Source: Collinsella sp.
Lineage (GTDB): Bacteria; Actinomycetota; Coriobacteriia; Coriobacteriales; Coriobacteriaceae
Direction: 5' to 3'
Assembly: GCA_019414025.1 (NCBI GenBank)
Contig: DXMU01000042.1
Span: forward strand, 1-36,052
Length of the DNA: 36,052 nucleotides
Shown here: piece by piece, positions 23,252-30,708 of the stretch
Position numbering within the stretch: the first letter of the stretch is position 1
Layout of the letters: each line of letters starts with the position of its first letter
The notes under the pieces: generated by a model
Databases searched by the model: none
What the model was told of the DNA's origin: nothing
Seen by the model: the letters and a program-made list of their open reading frames with translations, nothing else
Made by a program: the position numbers and the translations under genes

Positions 23252-24493
23252 ATGACGAAAGGTCTGCACGTGCCTTCCGAGATCGGCAAGCTCAGGAAGG
23301 TCTGCCTGCACCGTCCCGGCGACGAGCTCCTCAACCTGCCGCCCGACGAGCTCGAGCGACTCCTGTTCGACGACGTCCCGTTCCTGGAGGTCGCGCAGCA
23401 GGAGCACGACACCTTCGCCCAGATCCTGAGGGACCAGGGCGTGGAGGTGCTCTACCTCGAGAACCTCGTCGCAGAGGTGTTCGACCAGGTCCCCGGCGCC
23501 CGCGCCGAGTTCACCGACCAGTACATCGCCGAGGCAGGCATCCGCGGCCAGCACATGCCGCAGATCGTCCGCGAGAAGCTGGACTCCATCGAGGACAACC
23601 TCGAGTTCGTCAAGAAGACCATGGCCGGCATGACCAAGGCCGAGATCGACATGCCCCTCACGGCGTCTACGACCCTCGACTCCCTGGTCAACTCCGAGTC
23701 CGAGTCCGACCTGATCATCGACCCGATGCCCAACCTCTACTTCACCCGCGACCCGTTCGCGGTCGTCGGCGAGGGCGTCAACCTCAACCGCATGTACTCG
23801 GTCACCCGCAACCGCGAGACCCTGTACGGCAAGTACGTCTTCAAGTACCACCCCGACTACAAGGACGTCTCCCTGTACTTCCGCCGCGACTGCCAGTTCC
23901 ACACCGAGGGCGGCGACGTGCTGAACATCAACGAGAAGACCCTCGCCGTCGGCATCTCCCAGCGCACCCAGGCCGCCGCTATCGACGTCATGGCCCAGAA
24001 CATCTTCTGGAACTCCGACTCCAAGGTCGAGCGCATCCTGGCCTTCGACATCCCGGTCTCGCGCGCCTTCATGCACCTCGACACGGTCTTCACCCAGATC
24101 GACGTCGATAAGTTCACGATCCACCCCGCCATCATGGGCACCCTGCGCGTCTACGAGCTGACCGCCGGCAAGAACCCGGGCGACGTGAACATCCGCCTGA
24201 TCGAGGACACCCTCGAGCACGTCCTGGAGGACGCCACCGGCGTCGACCAGGTCAAGCTGATCCCCTGCGGCGGCGGCGACCCGATCGCGGCCTCCCGCGA
24301 GCAGTGGAACGACGGCTCCAACACCCTGTGCGTCGAGCCCGGCAAGATCTGCGTCTACGCCCGCAACACCGTCACCAACGACGTGCTGTACAAGGAGGGC
24401 CTGGACCTTCTCGTCGTGCCCTCCGCCGAGCTCTCCCGCGGCCGCGGCGGCCCGCGCTGCATGAGCATGCCCTTCTGGCGCGAGGACCTCTAA
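23252..24493 (+). CDS. arcA: Arginine deiminase (copy 1)
   Basis: A 413-residue ADI. It starts with KGLHVPSEIGKLRKVCLHRPG and has YFTRDPFAVVGEGV, CQFHTEGGDVLNI (catalytic His and substrate-binding region), HLDTVFTQIDVDKFTIHP, and the C-terminal GGPRCMSMPFWRED with nucleophile Cys403. It hydrolyses arginine to citrulline and ammonia, the first step of the ATP-yielding ADI pathway. An AGGAGG lies only 2 nt from the ATG, with a further AAAGG behind it. Codons end almost entirely in C or G, far more biased than in neighbouring genes, a sign of very high expression. A terminator follows, so this copy is transcribed alone. Confidence 0.96.
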   Translation: MTKGLHVPSEIGKLRKVCLHRPGDELLNLPPDELERLLFDDVPFLEVAQQEHDTFAQILRDQGVEVLYLENLVAEVFDQVPGARAEFTDQYIAEAGIRGQHMPQIVREKLDSIEDNLEFVKKTMAGMTKAEIDMPLTASTTLDSLVNSESESDLIIDPMPNLYFTRDPFAVVGEGVNLNRMYSVTRNRETLYGKYVFKYHPDYKDVSLYFRRDCQFHTEGGDVLNINEKTLAVGISQRTQAAAIDVMAQNIFWNSDSKVERILAFDIPVSRAFMHLDTVFTQIDVDKFTIHPAIMGTLRVYELTAGKNPGDVNIRLIEDTLEHVLEDATGVDQVKLIPCGGGDPIAASREQWNDGSNTLCVEPGKICVYARNTVTNDVLYKEGLDLLVVPSAELSRGRGGPRCMSMPFWREDL

Positions 24494-24553
24494 GGTCTTC
24501 AAGGACCCGTACAGGTCATAATACATACATCTAGCTGCCATTAGATGTCTCTC

Positions 24554-24590
24554 ATTGGGGCGGTGCGGGTTTTCGCACCGCCCCAATCTT
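24554..24590 (+). terminator. Terminator of arcA copy 1
   Basis: Perfect 14-nt arms (24554-24567 and 24574-24587, ATTGGGGCGGTGCG type) have a 6-nt loop and are followed by CTTG. It lies about 60 nt after the stop codon and separates arcA copy 1 from the aminotransferase gene. Confidence 0.85.
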
Positions 24591-24642
24591 GTATGAGGAA
24601 CGTTAACACGATTGGATGACTGCTTTTGTAAGGAGCTTGGCC

Positions 24643-25767
24643 ATGGACATCAAGACGATTGGCGTTGAGGAATGGCTCAACGTTTGGGAGAAGAGCGCCA
24701 CGTGGGACATCGCCCAGTCGACGATCTCGTCGCTCACCATGGGCGAGCTACGTGCGCTTGACGAGCAGGACGGTGCCACGTTCTACGAGCGCCTGGACCG
24801 CGAGAAGATGAACTACGGCTGGATCGAGGGTTCGCCGGAGTTTAAGGCCGAGGTCGCCAAACTCTATCGTCGTGAGGTCAATCCCGACCATATCCTGCAG
24901 ACCAACGGCTGCACGGGCGCTAACCTCAACGCCATCATGGCTGTTGTCGAGCCCGGCGACCATGTTATCGCCGAGTGGCCCACCTACGCGCCGCTCTACG
25001 AGATCCCGCGCACGCTGGGCGCCGAGGTCGAGTATTGGGAGCTTCGCGAGGAACTCGGCTGGAAGCCCGATATCGAGCAGCTCAAGCGCCTGGTGCGCCC
25101 CAACACCAAGCTCATCTGCATCAACAACGCATCGAACCCCATCGGTACGGTGCTCGATGCCGATATGCTCGGCCAGATTGCCGAGATCGCCCGTTCGGTG
25201 GGCGCCTACGTGTTGTGCGATGAGGTGTATCTGCCGCTCGAAAACACTGACTCCTTTATGTCGATGGTCGACGTGTACGAGAAGGTCATCGTCACCAACT
25301 CGGTGTCCAAGACCTATTCGACGCCTGCGGCCCGCGTGGGCTGGGTCGTGGCCGACGAAGAGGTGTCCAACAGCATCCGCACGTATCGCGACTACACCAT
25401 GATCTGCGGCGGCGTGTTCAACGACGCACTGGCGACCTACGTGCTCGAGCACAAGGACAAGATTCTCGAGCGCAACCGCAAGATCGTGTTTGGCAACCGC
25501 GATATCGCGCAGGCTTGGATCGATACGCAGCATCGCGTGTCCTGGACGGCCCCGCAGGGCGTGTCCACCTCGTTTATCCAGCTGGATATTCCCGAGGACG
25601 ACGAGGAGTTCTGCAAGCGCCTGTTGGCTGAGAGGGGAGTGCTGCTGGTTCCCGGCAGCCGCTTTGAGCTCCCCTGCGGCGCACGCCTGGGCTACTGCGC
25701 GAGCGAGGACGTTCTTCGCGAGGGCCTGAGGCTTTTGGGCGAGGCGCTGGCGGAGTTCGATCGCTAG
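24643..25767 (+). CDS. Class I/II PLP-dependent aminotransferase between the two arcA genes
   Basis: A 374-residue protein started at the ATG at 24643 behind AAGGAG. An in-frame ATG nine codons upstream lacks such a site. Fold-type I features are GSPEFKAEVAKLYRR, QTNGCTGANLNAIMAVVEPGD (phosphate cup), INNASNPIGTVLD, YVLCDEVYLPL with the PLP-pyridine Asp, and NSVSKTYSTPAARVGW with the PLP-binding Lys. The C-terminal FELPCGARLGYC carries the carboxylate-binding Arg. The substrate is not evident. Its place between two arginine deiminase genes suggests arginine, citrulline, ornithine or a derivative (inference only). It has its own terminator on both sides, so it is a monocistronic insert in the arginine locus. 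Confidence 0.88.
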   Translation: MDIKTIGVEEWLNVWEKSATWDIAQSTISSLTMGELRALDEQDGATFYERLDREKMNYGWIEGSPEFKAEVAKLYRREVNPDHILQTNGCTGANLNAIMAVVEPGDHVIAEWPTYAPLYEIPRTLGAEVEYWELREELGWKPDIEQLKRLVRPNTKLICINNASNPIGTVLDADMLGQIAEIARSVGAYVLCDEVYLPLENTDSFMSMVDVYEKVIVTNSVSKTYSTPAARVGWVVADEEVSNSIRTYRDYTMICGGVFNDALATYVLEHKDKILERNRKIVFGNRDIAQAWIDTQHRVSWTAPQGVSTSFIQLDIPEDDEEFCKRLLAERGVLLVPGSRFELPCGARLGYCASEDVLREGLRLLGEALAEFDR

Positions 25768-25816
25768 GATTCCGATGATCTTCGAGGGCCTTATCCAAAT
25801 AGGACGAAGATAATCG

Positions 25817-25856
25817 AAAACGGACCCGTTTCCCTAGGGGAAGCGGGTTCGTTTTT
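25817..25856 (+). terminator. Intrinsic terminator of the aminotransferase gene
   Basis: A long imperfect stem (AAAACGGACCCG... pairing with ...CGGGTTCGTTTT) around CCCTAGGGG ends in a T-run at 25851-25855. It starts about 50 nt after the stop codon. Confidence 0.85.
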
Positions 25857-25935
25857 CTATACCGAGAAGTCAAGTTGTTACAAATGGGGCCGTAAAGCGA
25901 GCCGGTATCCGCTGGGCCTTATACTGAGCTTCCGG

Positions 25936-25979
25936 TGAACGGTATCAAGCGTCTGGTAAACGGTAATTTGTTTACCAGA
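25936..25979. promoter_or_regulatory. Reverse-orientation CCGTTC/CCGTTT pair and perfect palindrome upstream of arcA copy 2
   Basis: TGAACGGTAT (25936-25945) and TAAACGGTAA (25957-25966) repeat with starts 21 bp apart, the same spacing as the forward boxes at both arcA genes but on the other strand. The second overlaps a perfect inverted repeat TCTGGTAAAC/GTTTACCAGA (25952-25961 and 25970-25979, 8-nt spacer). This is probably an operator region. The surrounding 25860-26190 is AT-rich with no gene. Confidence 0.5.
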
Positions 25980-26190
25980 AATGAATAGGACAAACTTTTT
26001 TCTGAATAAAAATGAAAATGGTTGAGACGCGGCATGAATCGCTAATTCTATTCATAGCTTTATTAGAAATATGCAATTTGAGGGTGGTTTAATAAAGTTA
26101 AGTTCCATTTGCTATTTGGATTGAAAACGCGTTTTAGCACGTAAATACACTTTATTAAATCAAAGTGTGCCATGCGTGAAGTATATGTGT

Positions 26191-26220
26191 ATGCCGTTCA
26201 CCCCTCATATAAAACCGTTC
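26191..26220 (+). promoter_or_regulatory. Tandem CCGTTC boxes upstream of arcA copy 2
   Basis: CCGTTC at 26194-26199 (in ATGCCGTTCA) and 26215-26220 have starts 21 bp apart. The first box lies outside the duplicated block that begins at 26214, yet keeps the same spacing and neighbouring bases as in copy 1. Confidence 0.6.
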
Positions 26221-27584
26221 GGGGGCGAGGTGGAAGTATGGACTGATTTTGGATATAAATATGTCGTCAGCAATAACGCCTCACACGGAGGGGCGCTAAC
26301 GAATCGGCCCTGACAGGGGCCCGAAAGAAAGGTAGGAGGCCATGACGAAAGGTCTGCACGTGCCTTCCGAGATCGGCAAGCTCAGGAAGGTCTGCCTGCA
26401 CCGTCCCGGCGACGAGCTCCTCAACCTGCCGCCCGACGAGCTCGAGCGACTCCTGTTCGACGACGTCCCGTTCCTGGAGGTCGCGCAGCAGGAGCACGAC
26501 ACCTTCGCCCAGATCCTGAGGGACCAGGGCGTGGAGGTGCTCTACCTCGAGAACCTCGTCGCAGAGGTGTTCGACCAGGTCCCCGGCGCCCGCGCCGAGT
26601 TCACCGACCAGTACATCGCCGAGGCAGGCATCCGCGGCCAGCACATGCCGCAGATCGTCCGCGAGAAGCTGGACTCCATCGAGGACAACCTCGAGTTCGT
26701 CAAGAAGACCATGGCCGGCATGACCAAGGCCGAGATCGACATGCCCCTCACGGCGTCTACGACCCTCGACTCCCTGGTCAACTCCGAGTCCGAGTCCGAC
26801 CTGATCATCGACCCGATGCCCAACCTCTACTTCACCCGCGACCCGTTCGCGGTCGTCGGCGAGGGCGTCAACCTCAACCGCATGTACTCGGTCACCCGCA
26901 ACCGCGAGACCCTGTACGGCAAGTACGTCTTCAAGTACCACCCCGACTACAAGGACGTCTCCCTGTACTTCCGCCGCGACTGCCAGTTCCACACCGAGGG
27001 CGGCGACGTGCTGAACATCAACGAGAAGACCCTCGCCGTCGGCATCTCCCAGCGCACCCAGGCCGCCGCTATCGACGTCATGGCCCAGAACATCTTCTGG
27101 AACTCCGACTCCAAGGTCGAGCGCATCCTGGCCTTCGACATCCCGGTCTCGCGCGCCTTCATGCACCTCGACACGGTCTTCACCCAGATCGACGTCGATA
27201 AGTTCACGATCCACCCCGCCATCATGGGCACCCTGCGCGTCTACGAGCTGACCGCCGGCAAGAACCCGGGCGACGTGAACATCCGCCTGATCGAGGACAC
27301 CCTCGAGCACGTCCTGGAGGACGCCACCGGCGTCGACCAGGTCAAGCTGATCCCCTGCGGCGGCGGCGACCCGATCGCGGCCTCCCGCGAGCAGTGGAAC
27401 GACGGCTCCAACACCCTGTGCGTCGAGCCCGGCAAGATCTGCGTCTACGCCCGCAACACCGTCACCAACGACGTGCTGTACAAGGAGGGCCTGGACCTTC
27501 TCGTCGTGCCCTCCGCCGAGCTCTCCCGCGGCCGCGGCGGCCCGCGCTGCATGAGCATGCCCTTCTGGCGCGAGGACCTCTAAG
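26214..27584 (+). repeat. 1371-bp direct repeat, copy 2 (arcA and leader)
   Basis: Identical, as far as read, to 23124-24494. Identity stops abruptly at both ends, one base after the arcA stop codon and at ACCGTTC upstream. Confidence 0.93.
26342..27583 (+). CDS. arcA: Arginine deiminase (copy 2)
   Basis: Same 413-residue protein as copy 1, including Cys403 and all active-site blocks, with the identical leader and ribosome site. It differs only in context: it is followed after 105 nt by arcB and then the carrier gene, the standard ADI order. Identity including synonymous sites means either a very recent duplication or continuing gene conversion. Two copies should raise deiminase dosage and make this stretch prone to deletion by recombination. 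Confidence 0.96.
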   Translation: MTKGLHVPSEIGKLRKVCLHRPGDELLNLPPDELERLLFDDVPFLEVAQQEHDTFAQILRDQGVEVLYLENLVAEVFDQVPGARAEFTDQYIAEAGIRGQHMPQIVREKLDSIEDNLEFVKKTMAGMTKAEIDMPLTASTTLDSLVNSESESDLIIDPMPNLYFTRDPFAVVGEGVNLNRMYSVTRNRETLYGKYVFKYHPDYKDVSLYFRRDCQFHTEGGDVLNINEKTLAVGISQRTQAAAIDVMAQNIFWNSDSKVERILAFDIPVSRAFMHLDTVFTQIDVDKFTIHPAIMGTLRVYELTAGKNPGDVNIRLIEDTLEHVLEDATGVDQVKLIPCGGGDPIAASREQWNDGSNTLCVEPGKICVYARNTVTNDVLYKEGLDLLVVPSAELSRGRGGPRCMSMPFWREDL

Positions 27585-27595
27585 TCTTTCCGTTT

Positions 27596-27643
27596 CCGGT
27601 GCGGTCCCCCTACACCCGCACCGGTTTCGCCCGTCAAACGGGC
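27596..27643 (+). terminator. Paired hairpins between arcA copy 2 and arcB
   Basis: CCGGTGCGG (27596-27604) pairs with CCGCACCGG (27616-27624), and GCCCGT...ACGGGC (27629-27643) forms a second hairpin. Neither has a strong T-run, so they may act as a partial terminator or processing site that sets the arcA to arcB ratio. Confidence 0.55.
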
Positions 27644-27688
27644 ACCGCTACTATTTACGTAATTCATTTTTTCGAAAGGATTCGAACC

Positions 27689-28684
27689 ATGGGTGTTAAC
27701 CTCTCCGGCCGTAGCTTCCTCAAGCTCCTCGACCTCACCACCGAGGAGATCGAGTACCTGCTCAAGCTCTCCAAGAACTTCAAGGACATGAAGCGCGCTG
27801 GCGTTCCGCACCGTTATCTCGAGGGCAAGAACATCGTTCTGCTCTTCCAGAAGACCTCCACTCGTACCCGCTGCGCCTTCGAGGTCGGCGGCATGGATCT
27901 TGGCATGGGCGTCACCTACCTCGATCCCGGTTCGTCCCAGATGGGCAAGAAGGAGTCCATCGAGGACACCGCCCGCGTTCTCGGCCGCATGTATGACGGC
28001 ATCGAGTTCCGTGGCTTTGCCCAGGACGACGTCGAGGAGCTCGCTGCTAAGTCTGGCGTGCCCGTATGGAATGGCCTGACCACCGAGTGGCACCCCACCC
28101 AGATGCTCGCCGACATCCTGACCGTCCAGGAGAACTTCAATTACGACATCAAGGGCAAGACCCTCGTCTTCATGGGTGACTGCAAGAACAACGTTGCTCG
28201 CTCCCTCATGGTCGTCTGCTCCAAGCTCGGCATGAACTTCGTGGCCTGCGGCCCCGAGGAGTGCATGCCCGCTGACGACGTCATCGAGGCCTGCAAGCCC
28301 ATCGCCGAGGCCAACGGCTGCACCATCAAGCTAACCACCGACGTCAAGGACGGCGTCACCGGTGCCGACGTTATCTACACCGACGTGTGGGTCTCCATGG
28401 GCGAGCCCGACGAGGTCTGGGCCGAGCGCATCGCTCAGCTCACCCCGTATCGTGTTACCTCCGAGGTCATGGCTATGGCCAACCCGGGCGCCATCTTCCT
28501 GCACTGCCTGCCCAGCTTCCACGACACCAACACCACCATTGGCGCCGAGAAGTGCGAGCAGTTCGGCATCACCGAGCAGGAGGTCACCGACGAGGTCTTC
28601 GAGAGCCCCGCTTCCAAGGTCTTCGACGAGGCCGAGAACCGCATGCACACCATCAAGGCTGTCATGTACGCCACGCTCAAGTAA
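27689..28684 (+). CDS. arcB: Ornithine carbamoyltransferase (catabolic)
   Basis: A 331-residue protein started at the ATG at 27689 behind AAAGGA. The frame is open further upstream but crosses the hairpins. The carbamoyl-phosphate site is FQKTSTRTRCAFE at about 51-63. EFRGFAQDDVEELA and NGLTTEWHPTQMLADILTVQE follow, with the ornithine-site HCLPSFHDTNT near residue 273. Downstream of arginine deiminase it should run in the catabolic direction, splitting citrulline into ornithine and carbamoyl phosphate. The anabolic direction cannot be excluded by sequence, but the gene neighbourhood favours ArcB. Codon use is strongly C-ending as in arcA. Confidence 0.94.
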   Translation: MGVNLSGRSFLKLLDLTTEEIEYLLKLSKNFKDMKRAGVPHRYLEGKNIVLLFQKTSTRTRCAFEVGGMDLGMGVTYLDPGSSQMGKKESIEDTARVLGRMYDGIEFRGFAQDDVEELAAKSGVPVWNGLTTEWHPTQMLADILTVQENFNYDIKGKTLVFMGDCKNNVARSLMVVCSKLGMNFVACGPEECMPADDVIEACKPIAEANGCTIKLTTDVKDGVTGADVIYTDVWVSMGEPDEVWAERIAQLTPYRVTSEVMAMANPGAIFLHCLPSFHDTNTTIGAEKCEQFGITEQEVTDEVFESPASKVFDEAENRMHTIKAVMYATLK

Positions 28685-28699
28685 GAGCGTCTAGCATCT

Positions 28700-28736
28700 C
28701 GCTCGGGGTGTATTGCTGCACACCCCGAGCGGTTTT
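28700..28736 (+). terminator. Intrinsic terminator of arcB
   Basis: CGCTCGGGGTG (28700-28710) and CACCCCGAGCG (28721-28731) form a perfect 11-bp stem followed by GTTTTA. It begins 16 nt after the arcB stop, so the carrier gene probably needs read-through or its own promoter. Confidence 0.85.
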
Positions 28737-28747
28737 ATCTGGTAATA

Positions 28748-28798
28748 ATCTCGCATTAAGCGGCAGGCACGGCACGGAAGAGCCGCTTCGGGCGAGAT
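28748..28798 (+). promoter_or_regulatory. Structured leader hairpin before the arcD-like carrier
   Basis: ATCTCGC (28748-28754) pairs with GCGAGAT (28792-28798), and AAGCGGC pairs with GCCGCTT inside it across a symmetric 3-nt internal loop. The stem ends 16 nt before the GGGGGG ribosome site. It could modulate translation or mRNA stability of the carrier. Confidence 0.5.
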
Positions 28799-28831
28799 CA
28801 GTAAATGATTTATGAAGGGGGGATGAGAACT

Positions 28832-30310
28832 ATGACTGAGACCGCTAAGAAAAAGCGCGGTATGCCTTCATCGTTCACCATTCTTCTTGCTCTGCTGGCA
28901 ATTGTCGCAGTGATTACCGTTATCGTCTCCGGCACGTCCGGCGGCGCGGTTACTGCCGCCCGTCTGAGCGATTTCTGCACCGCCCCGATCCTGGGCTTCG
29001 CTGACGCTCTGCCCGTCTGCCTCTTCGTTATGATCCTGGGCGGCTTCCTCGGCATGATGACCGAGACCGGCGCCCTGGACAACGGCATCGCCGTTCTGGT
29101 GCAGAAGCTTAAGGGCAATGAGATTATGCTCATTCCCGTGCTGATGCTCATCTTCTCCCTCGGTGGTACCACCTATGGTATGTGCGAGGAGACCGTTCCC
29201 TTCTACGCCCTGCTCGCTGCTACCATGATGGCCGCTGGCTTCGACCCTATGGTCGGCGCCGCTACCGTCCTGCTCGGCGCTGGCTGCGGCTGCCTCGGCT
29301 CCACGGTTAACCCGTTCGCCGTCGGCGCTGCCGTCGACGCTCTGACCGGCGTTGACATTGCCGTGAATCAGTCCATCATCATCGGCCTCGGTGCCGTCCT
29401 GTGGATTGTCACTACCGCCATGTCCATCGTCTTCGTGATGAACTATGCCAAGAAGGTCAAGGCTGACAAGGGTTCCACCATCCTGTCGATGCAGGAGCTC
29501 AAGGACGCCGAAGAGGCTCACGGCAAGGCTGCTTCCGAGGTTCACAAGGAGGTCAAGCTCACCGGTCGTCAGAAGGGTGTTCTGATCGCCTTTGCCTTCA
29601 CCTTCGTCGTCATGATCGTCGGCTTTATTCCGCTGGCCGACCTCAACGAGGGCGTCGCCAACTTCTTTGACGCTGGCGCTGTCTACGATGCCGACGGTAA
29701 CACCGTCGTCCAGGGCTGGTCTGCCCTGATCACCGGCCTGCCCATTGGCCAGTGGTACTTCGACGAGGCTTCCACCTGGTTCTTCCTCATGGCCGTCCTG
29801 ATCGGTATCATCGGTGGCCTGTCCGAGAAGCAGATCGTCAACACCTTCATCACCGGCGCTGCCGACATGATGTCCGTTGTTCTCGTCATCGCCCTCGCTC
29901 GTGGTATTTCCGTTCTCATGGCTAACACCGGCCTCGACGTCTACGTCCTCGACGCTGCCGCCAATGCTCTGGCTGGCCTGTCCGGCGTGATCTTCGCTCC
30001 CATGAGCTTCCTGGTCTACTTCGGCCTGTCCTTCCTGATCCCCTCGACCTCTGGTATGGCTACCGTCTCCATGCCCATCATGGGACCGCTGGCTGTTAAG
30101 CTCGGCTTCTCTCCCGAGGTCATGGTCATGATCTTCTCCGCCGCCATCGGTGTCGTGAACCTGTTCACCCCGACCTCCGGCGCCATCATGGGCGGCCTCG
30201 CCCTGGCCAAGATCGAGTGGACGACCTGGCTCAAGTTTGCCCTTAAGCTCATCGTCGCTCTCTCCGTCGTCTGCGCCATCATCCTGACCGTCGCCTGCGT
30301 GTTGATCTAA
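28832..30310 (+). CDS. YfcC/DcuC-superfamily membrane carrier, probable arginine/ornithine exchanger
   Basis: A 492-residue protein with about 12 hydrophobic segments. Start at the ATG at 28832, nine nt after a GGGGGG ribosome site. Two earlier in-frame ATGs overlap or precede that site. Recognisable blocks are GGFLGMMTETGALDNGI, SLGGTTYGMCEETVPFYALL, GAGCGCLGSTVNPFA and, in the second half, SFLIPSTSGMATVSMPIMGPLA and LFTPTSGAIMGGLALA. The two re-entrant-type repeats are typical of this superfamily. A polar loop lies at about 225-255. YfcC-type carriers often replace ArcD in ADI clusters, so arginine-in/ornithine-out exchange is the likely role. The substrate is inferred from location. Confidence 0.88.
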   Translation: MTETAKKKRGMPSSFTILLALLAIVAVITVIVSGTSGGAVTAARLSDFCTAPILGFADALPVCLFVMILGGFLGMMTETGALDNGIAVLVQKLKGNEIMLIPVLMLIFSLGGTTYGMCEETVPFYALLAATMMAAGFDPMVGAATVLLGAGCGCLGSTVNPFAVGAAVDALTGVDIAVNQSIIIGLGAVLWIVTTAMSIVFVMNYAKKVKADKGSTILSMQELKDAEEAHGKAASEVHKEVKLTGRQKGVLIAFAFTFVVMIVGFIPLADLNEGVANFFDAGAVYDADGNTVVQGWSALITGLPIGQWYFDEASTWFFLMAVLIGIIGGLSEKQIVNTFITGAADMMSVVLVIALARGISVLMANTGLDVYVLDAAANALAGLSGVIFAPMSFLVYFGLSFLIPSTSGMATVSMPIMGPLAVKLGFSPEVMVMIFSAAIGVVNLFTPTSGAIMGGLALAKIEWTTWLKFALKLIVALSVVCAIILTVACVLI

Positions 30311-30323
30311 GTACCCAACGGGT

Positions 30324-30396
30324 ACCCCACGGAAACCTTGACGATCCTGTAAAGGATCACCTGGTCATCGTCTGTCCGGTGGGGTCAACCCACCGG
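30324..30396. other. Mutually exclusive hairpins after the carrier gene
   Basis: ACCCCAC (30324-30330) can pair with GTGGGGT (30379-30385), enclosing GACGAT/ATCGTC. Alternatively CCGGTGGG (30376-30383) pairs with CCCACCGG (30389-30396). The two folds compete for the same bases. It starts 14 nt after the carrier stop codon and may be a terminator or a switch-like RNA. Confidence 0.5.
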
Positions 30397-30412
30397 TAGA
30401 CTCCTACCTTTA

Positions 30413-30443
30413 GCCCCCTCCCGTTCCGTGCGCGGGAGGGGGC
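30413..30443. repeat. Perfect 11-bp GC-rich hairpin
   Basis: GCCCCCTCCCG (30413-30423) and CGGGAGGGGGC (30433-30443) have a 9-nt loop and no T-run. Confidence 0.7.
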
Positions 30444-30451
30444 GCACTTAT

Positions 30452-30478
30452 GTTGCGCGGTTCTACGAACCGCGCAAC
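30452..30478. repeat. Perfect 12-bp hairpin with TAC loop
   Basis: GTTGCGCGGTTC (30452-30463) and GAACCGCGCAAC (30467-30478) are separated by 3 nt only. It is the third hairpin in 160 bp of non-coding DNA. Confidence 0.75.
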
Positions 30479-30492
30479 CAGTTGACGCTGCA

Positions 30493-30590
30493 CGCCGCCC
30501 AGGACGACAATTTGTCATTCAAAAGGCAAGGCATGACCAAAAGGTCTATGCCTTGCCTTTTTCATGCCAACTTGTACGTCCTGGACGGCG
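30493..30590 (+). terminator. Nested hairpin containing a strong intrinsic terminator
   Basis: The inner stem 30521-30534 with 30548-30561 is 14 bp (AAAAGGCAAGGCAT type), topped by GACC-AAAA-GGTC and ending in five Ts. An outer pair of 14-nt arms (30493-30506 and 30577-30590, one mismatch) encloses it, the same outer-plus-inner design as the long hairpins elsewhere in the window. Confidence 0.75.
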
Positions 30591-30608
30591 CTCGCTGTCC
30601 GTCCTCTG

Positions 30609-30708
30609 CCTGCGGCGCTTTCCATTGTTGGTGCAGGGGCGCTTTGCCTACTCTGGCGGGCTTTCGCTGGCTTATGCTCAACCTGCGACGTTTTCATTGT
30701 TGGTGCTG
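30609..30708 (+). repeat. Two 27-28 nt direct repeats at 73-bp period
   Basis: Copies at 30609-30636 and 30682-30708 share CCTGCG(G/A)CG and then CATTGTTGGTGC, with one gap and a few changes. The region 30591-30840 has no credible gene. Both repeats would read Phe-His-Cys-Trp-Cys in one plus-strand frame, but that frame has no ribosome site and crosses the terminator. Confidence 0.6.

Larger units (their letters stand above)
23124..24494 (+). repeat. 1371-bp direct repeat, copy 1 (arcA and leader)
   Basis: Identical, as far as read, to 26214-27584, at an offset of 3090 bp. It covers 128 bp of leader, the whole arcA gene and one base after its stop. The flanks differ completely on both sides. 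Confidence 0.93.

Noticed and set aside
23177..24586. 469-codon open frame on the minus strand opposite arcA, and a 608-codon one at 26267-28093
   Set aside because: They mirror genes with extreme C/G third positions, lack ribosome sites, and the product is a repetitive Val/Leu/Asp/Gly string with no family resemblance.
23124..27584. arcA duplication as a possible composite transposon
   Set aside because: No transposase, no terminal inverted repeats and no target duplication at the repeat edges. Simple homologous duplication or conversion explains it.
30609..30708. Two-unit direct repeat as a minimal CRISPR array
   Set aside because: Imperfect repeats, only two units, a long spacer and no cas genes.
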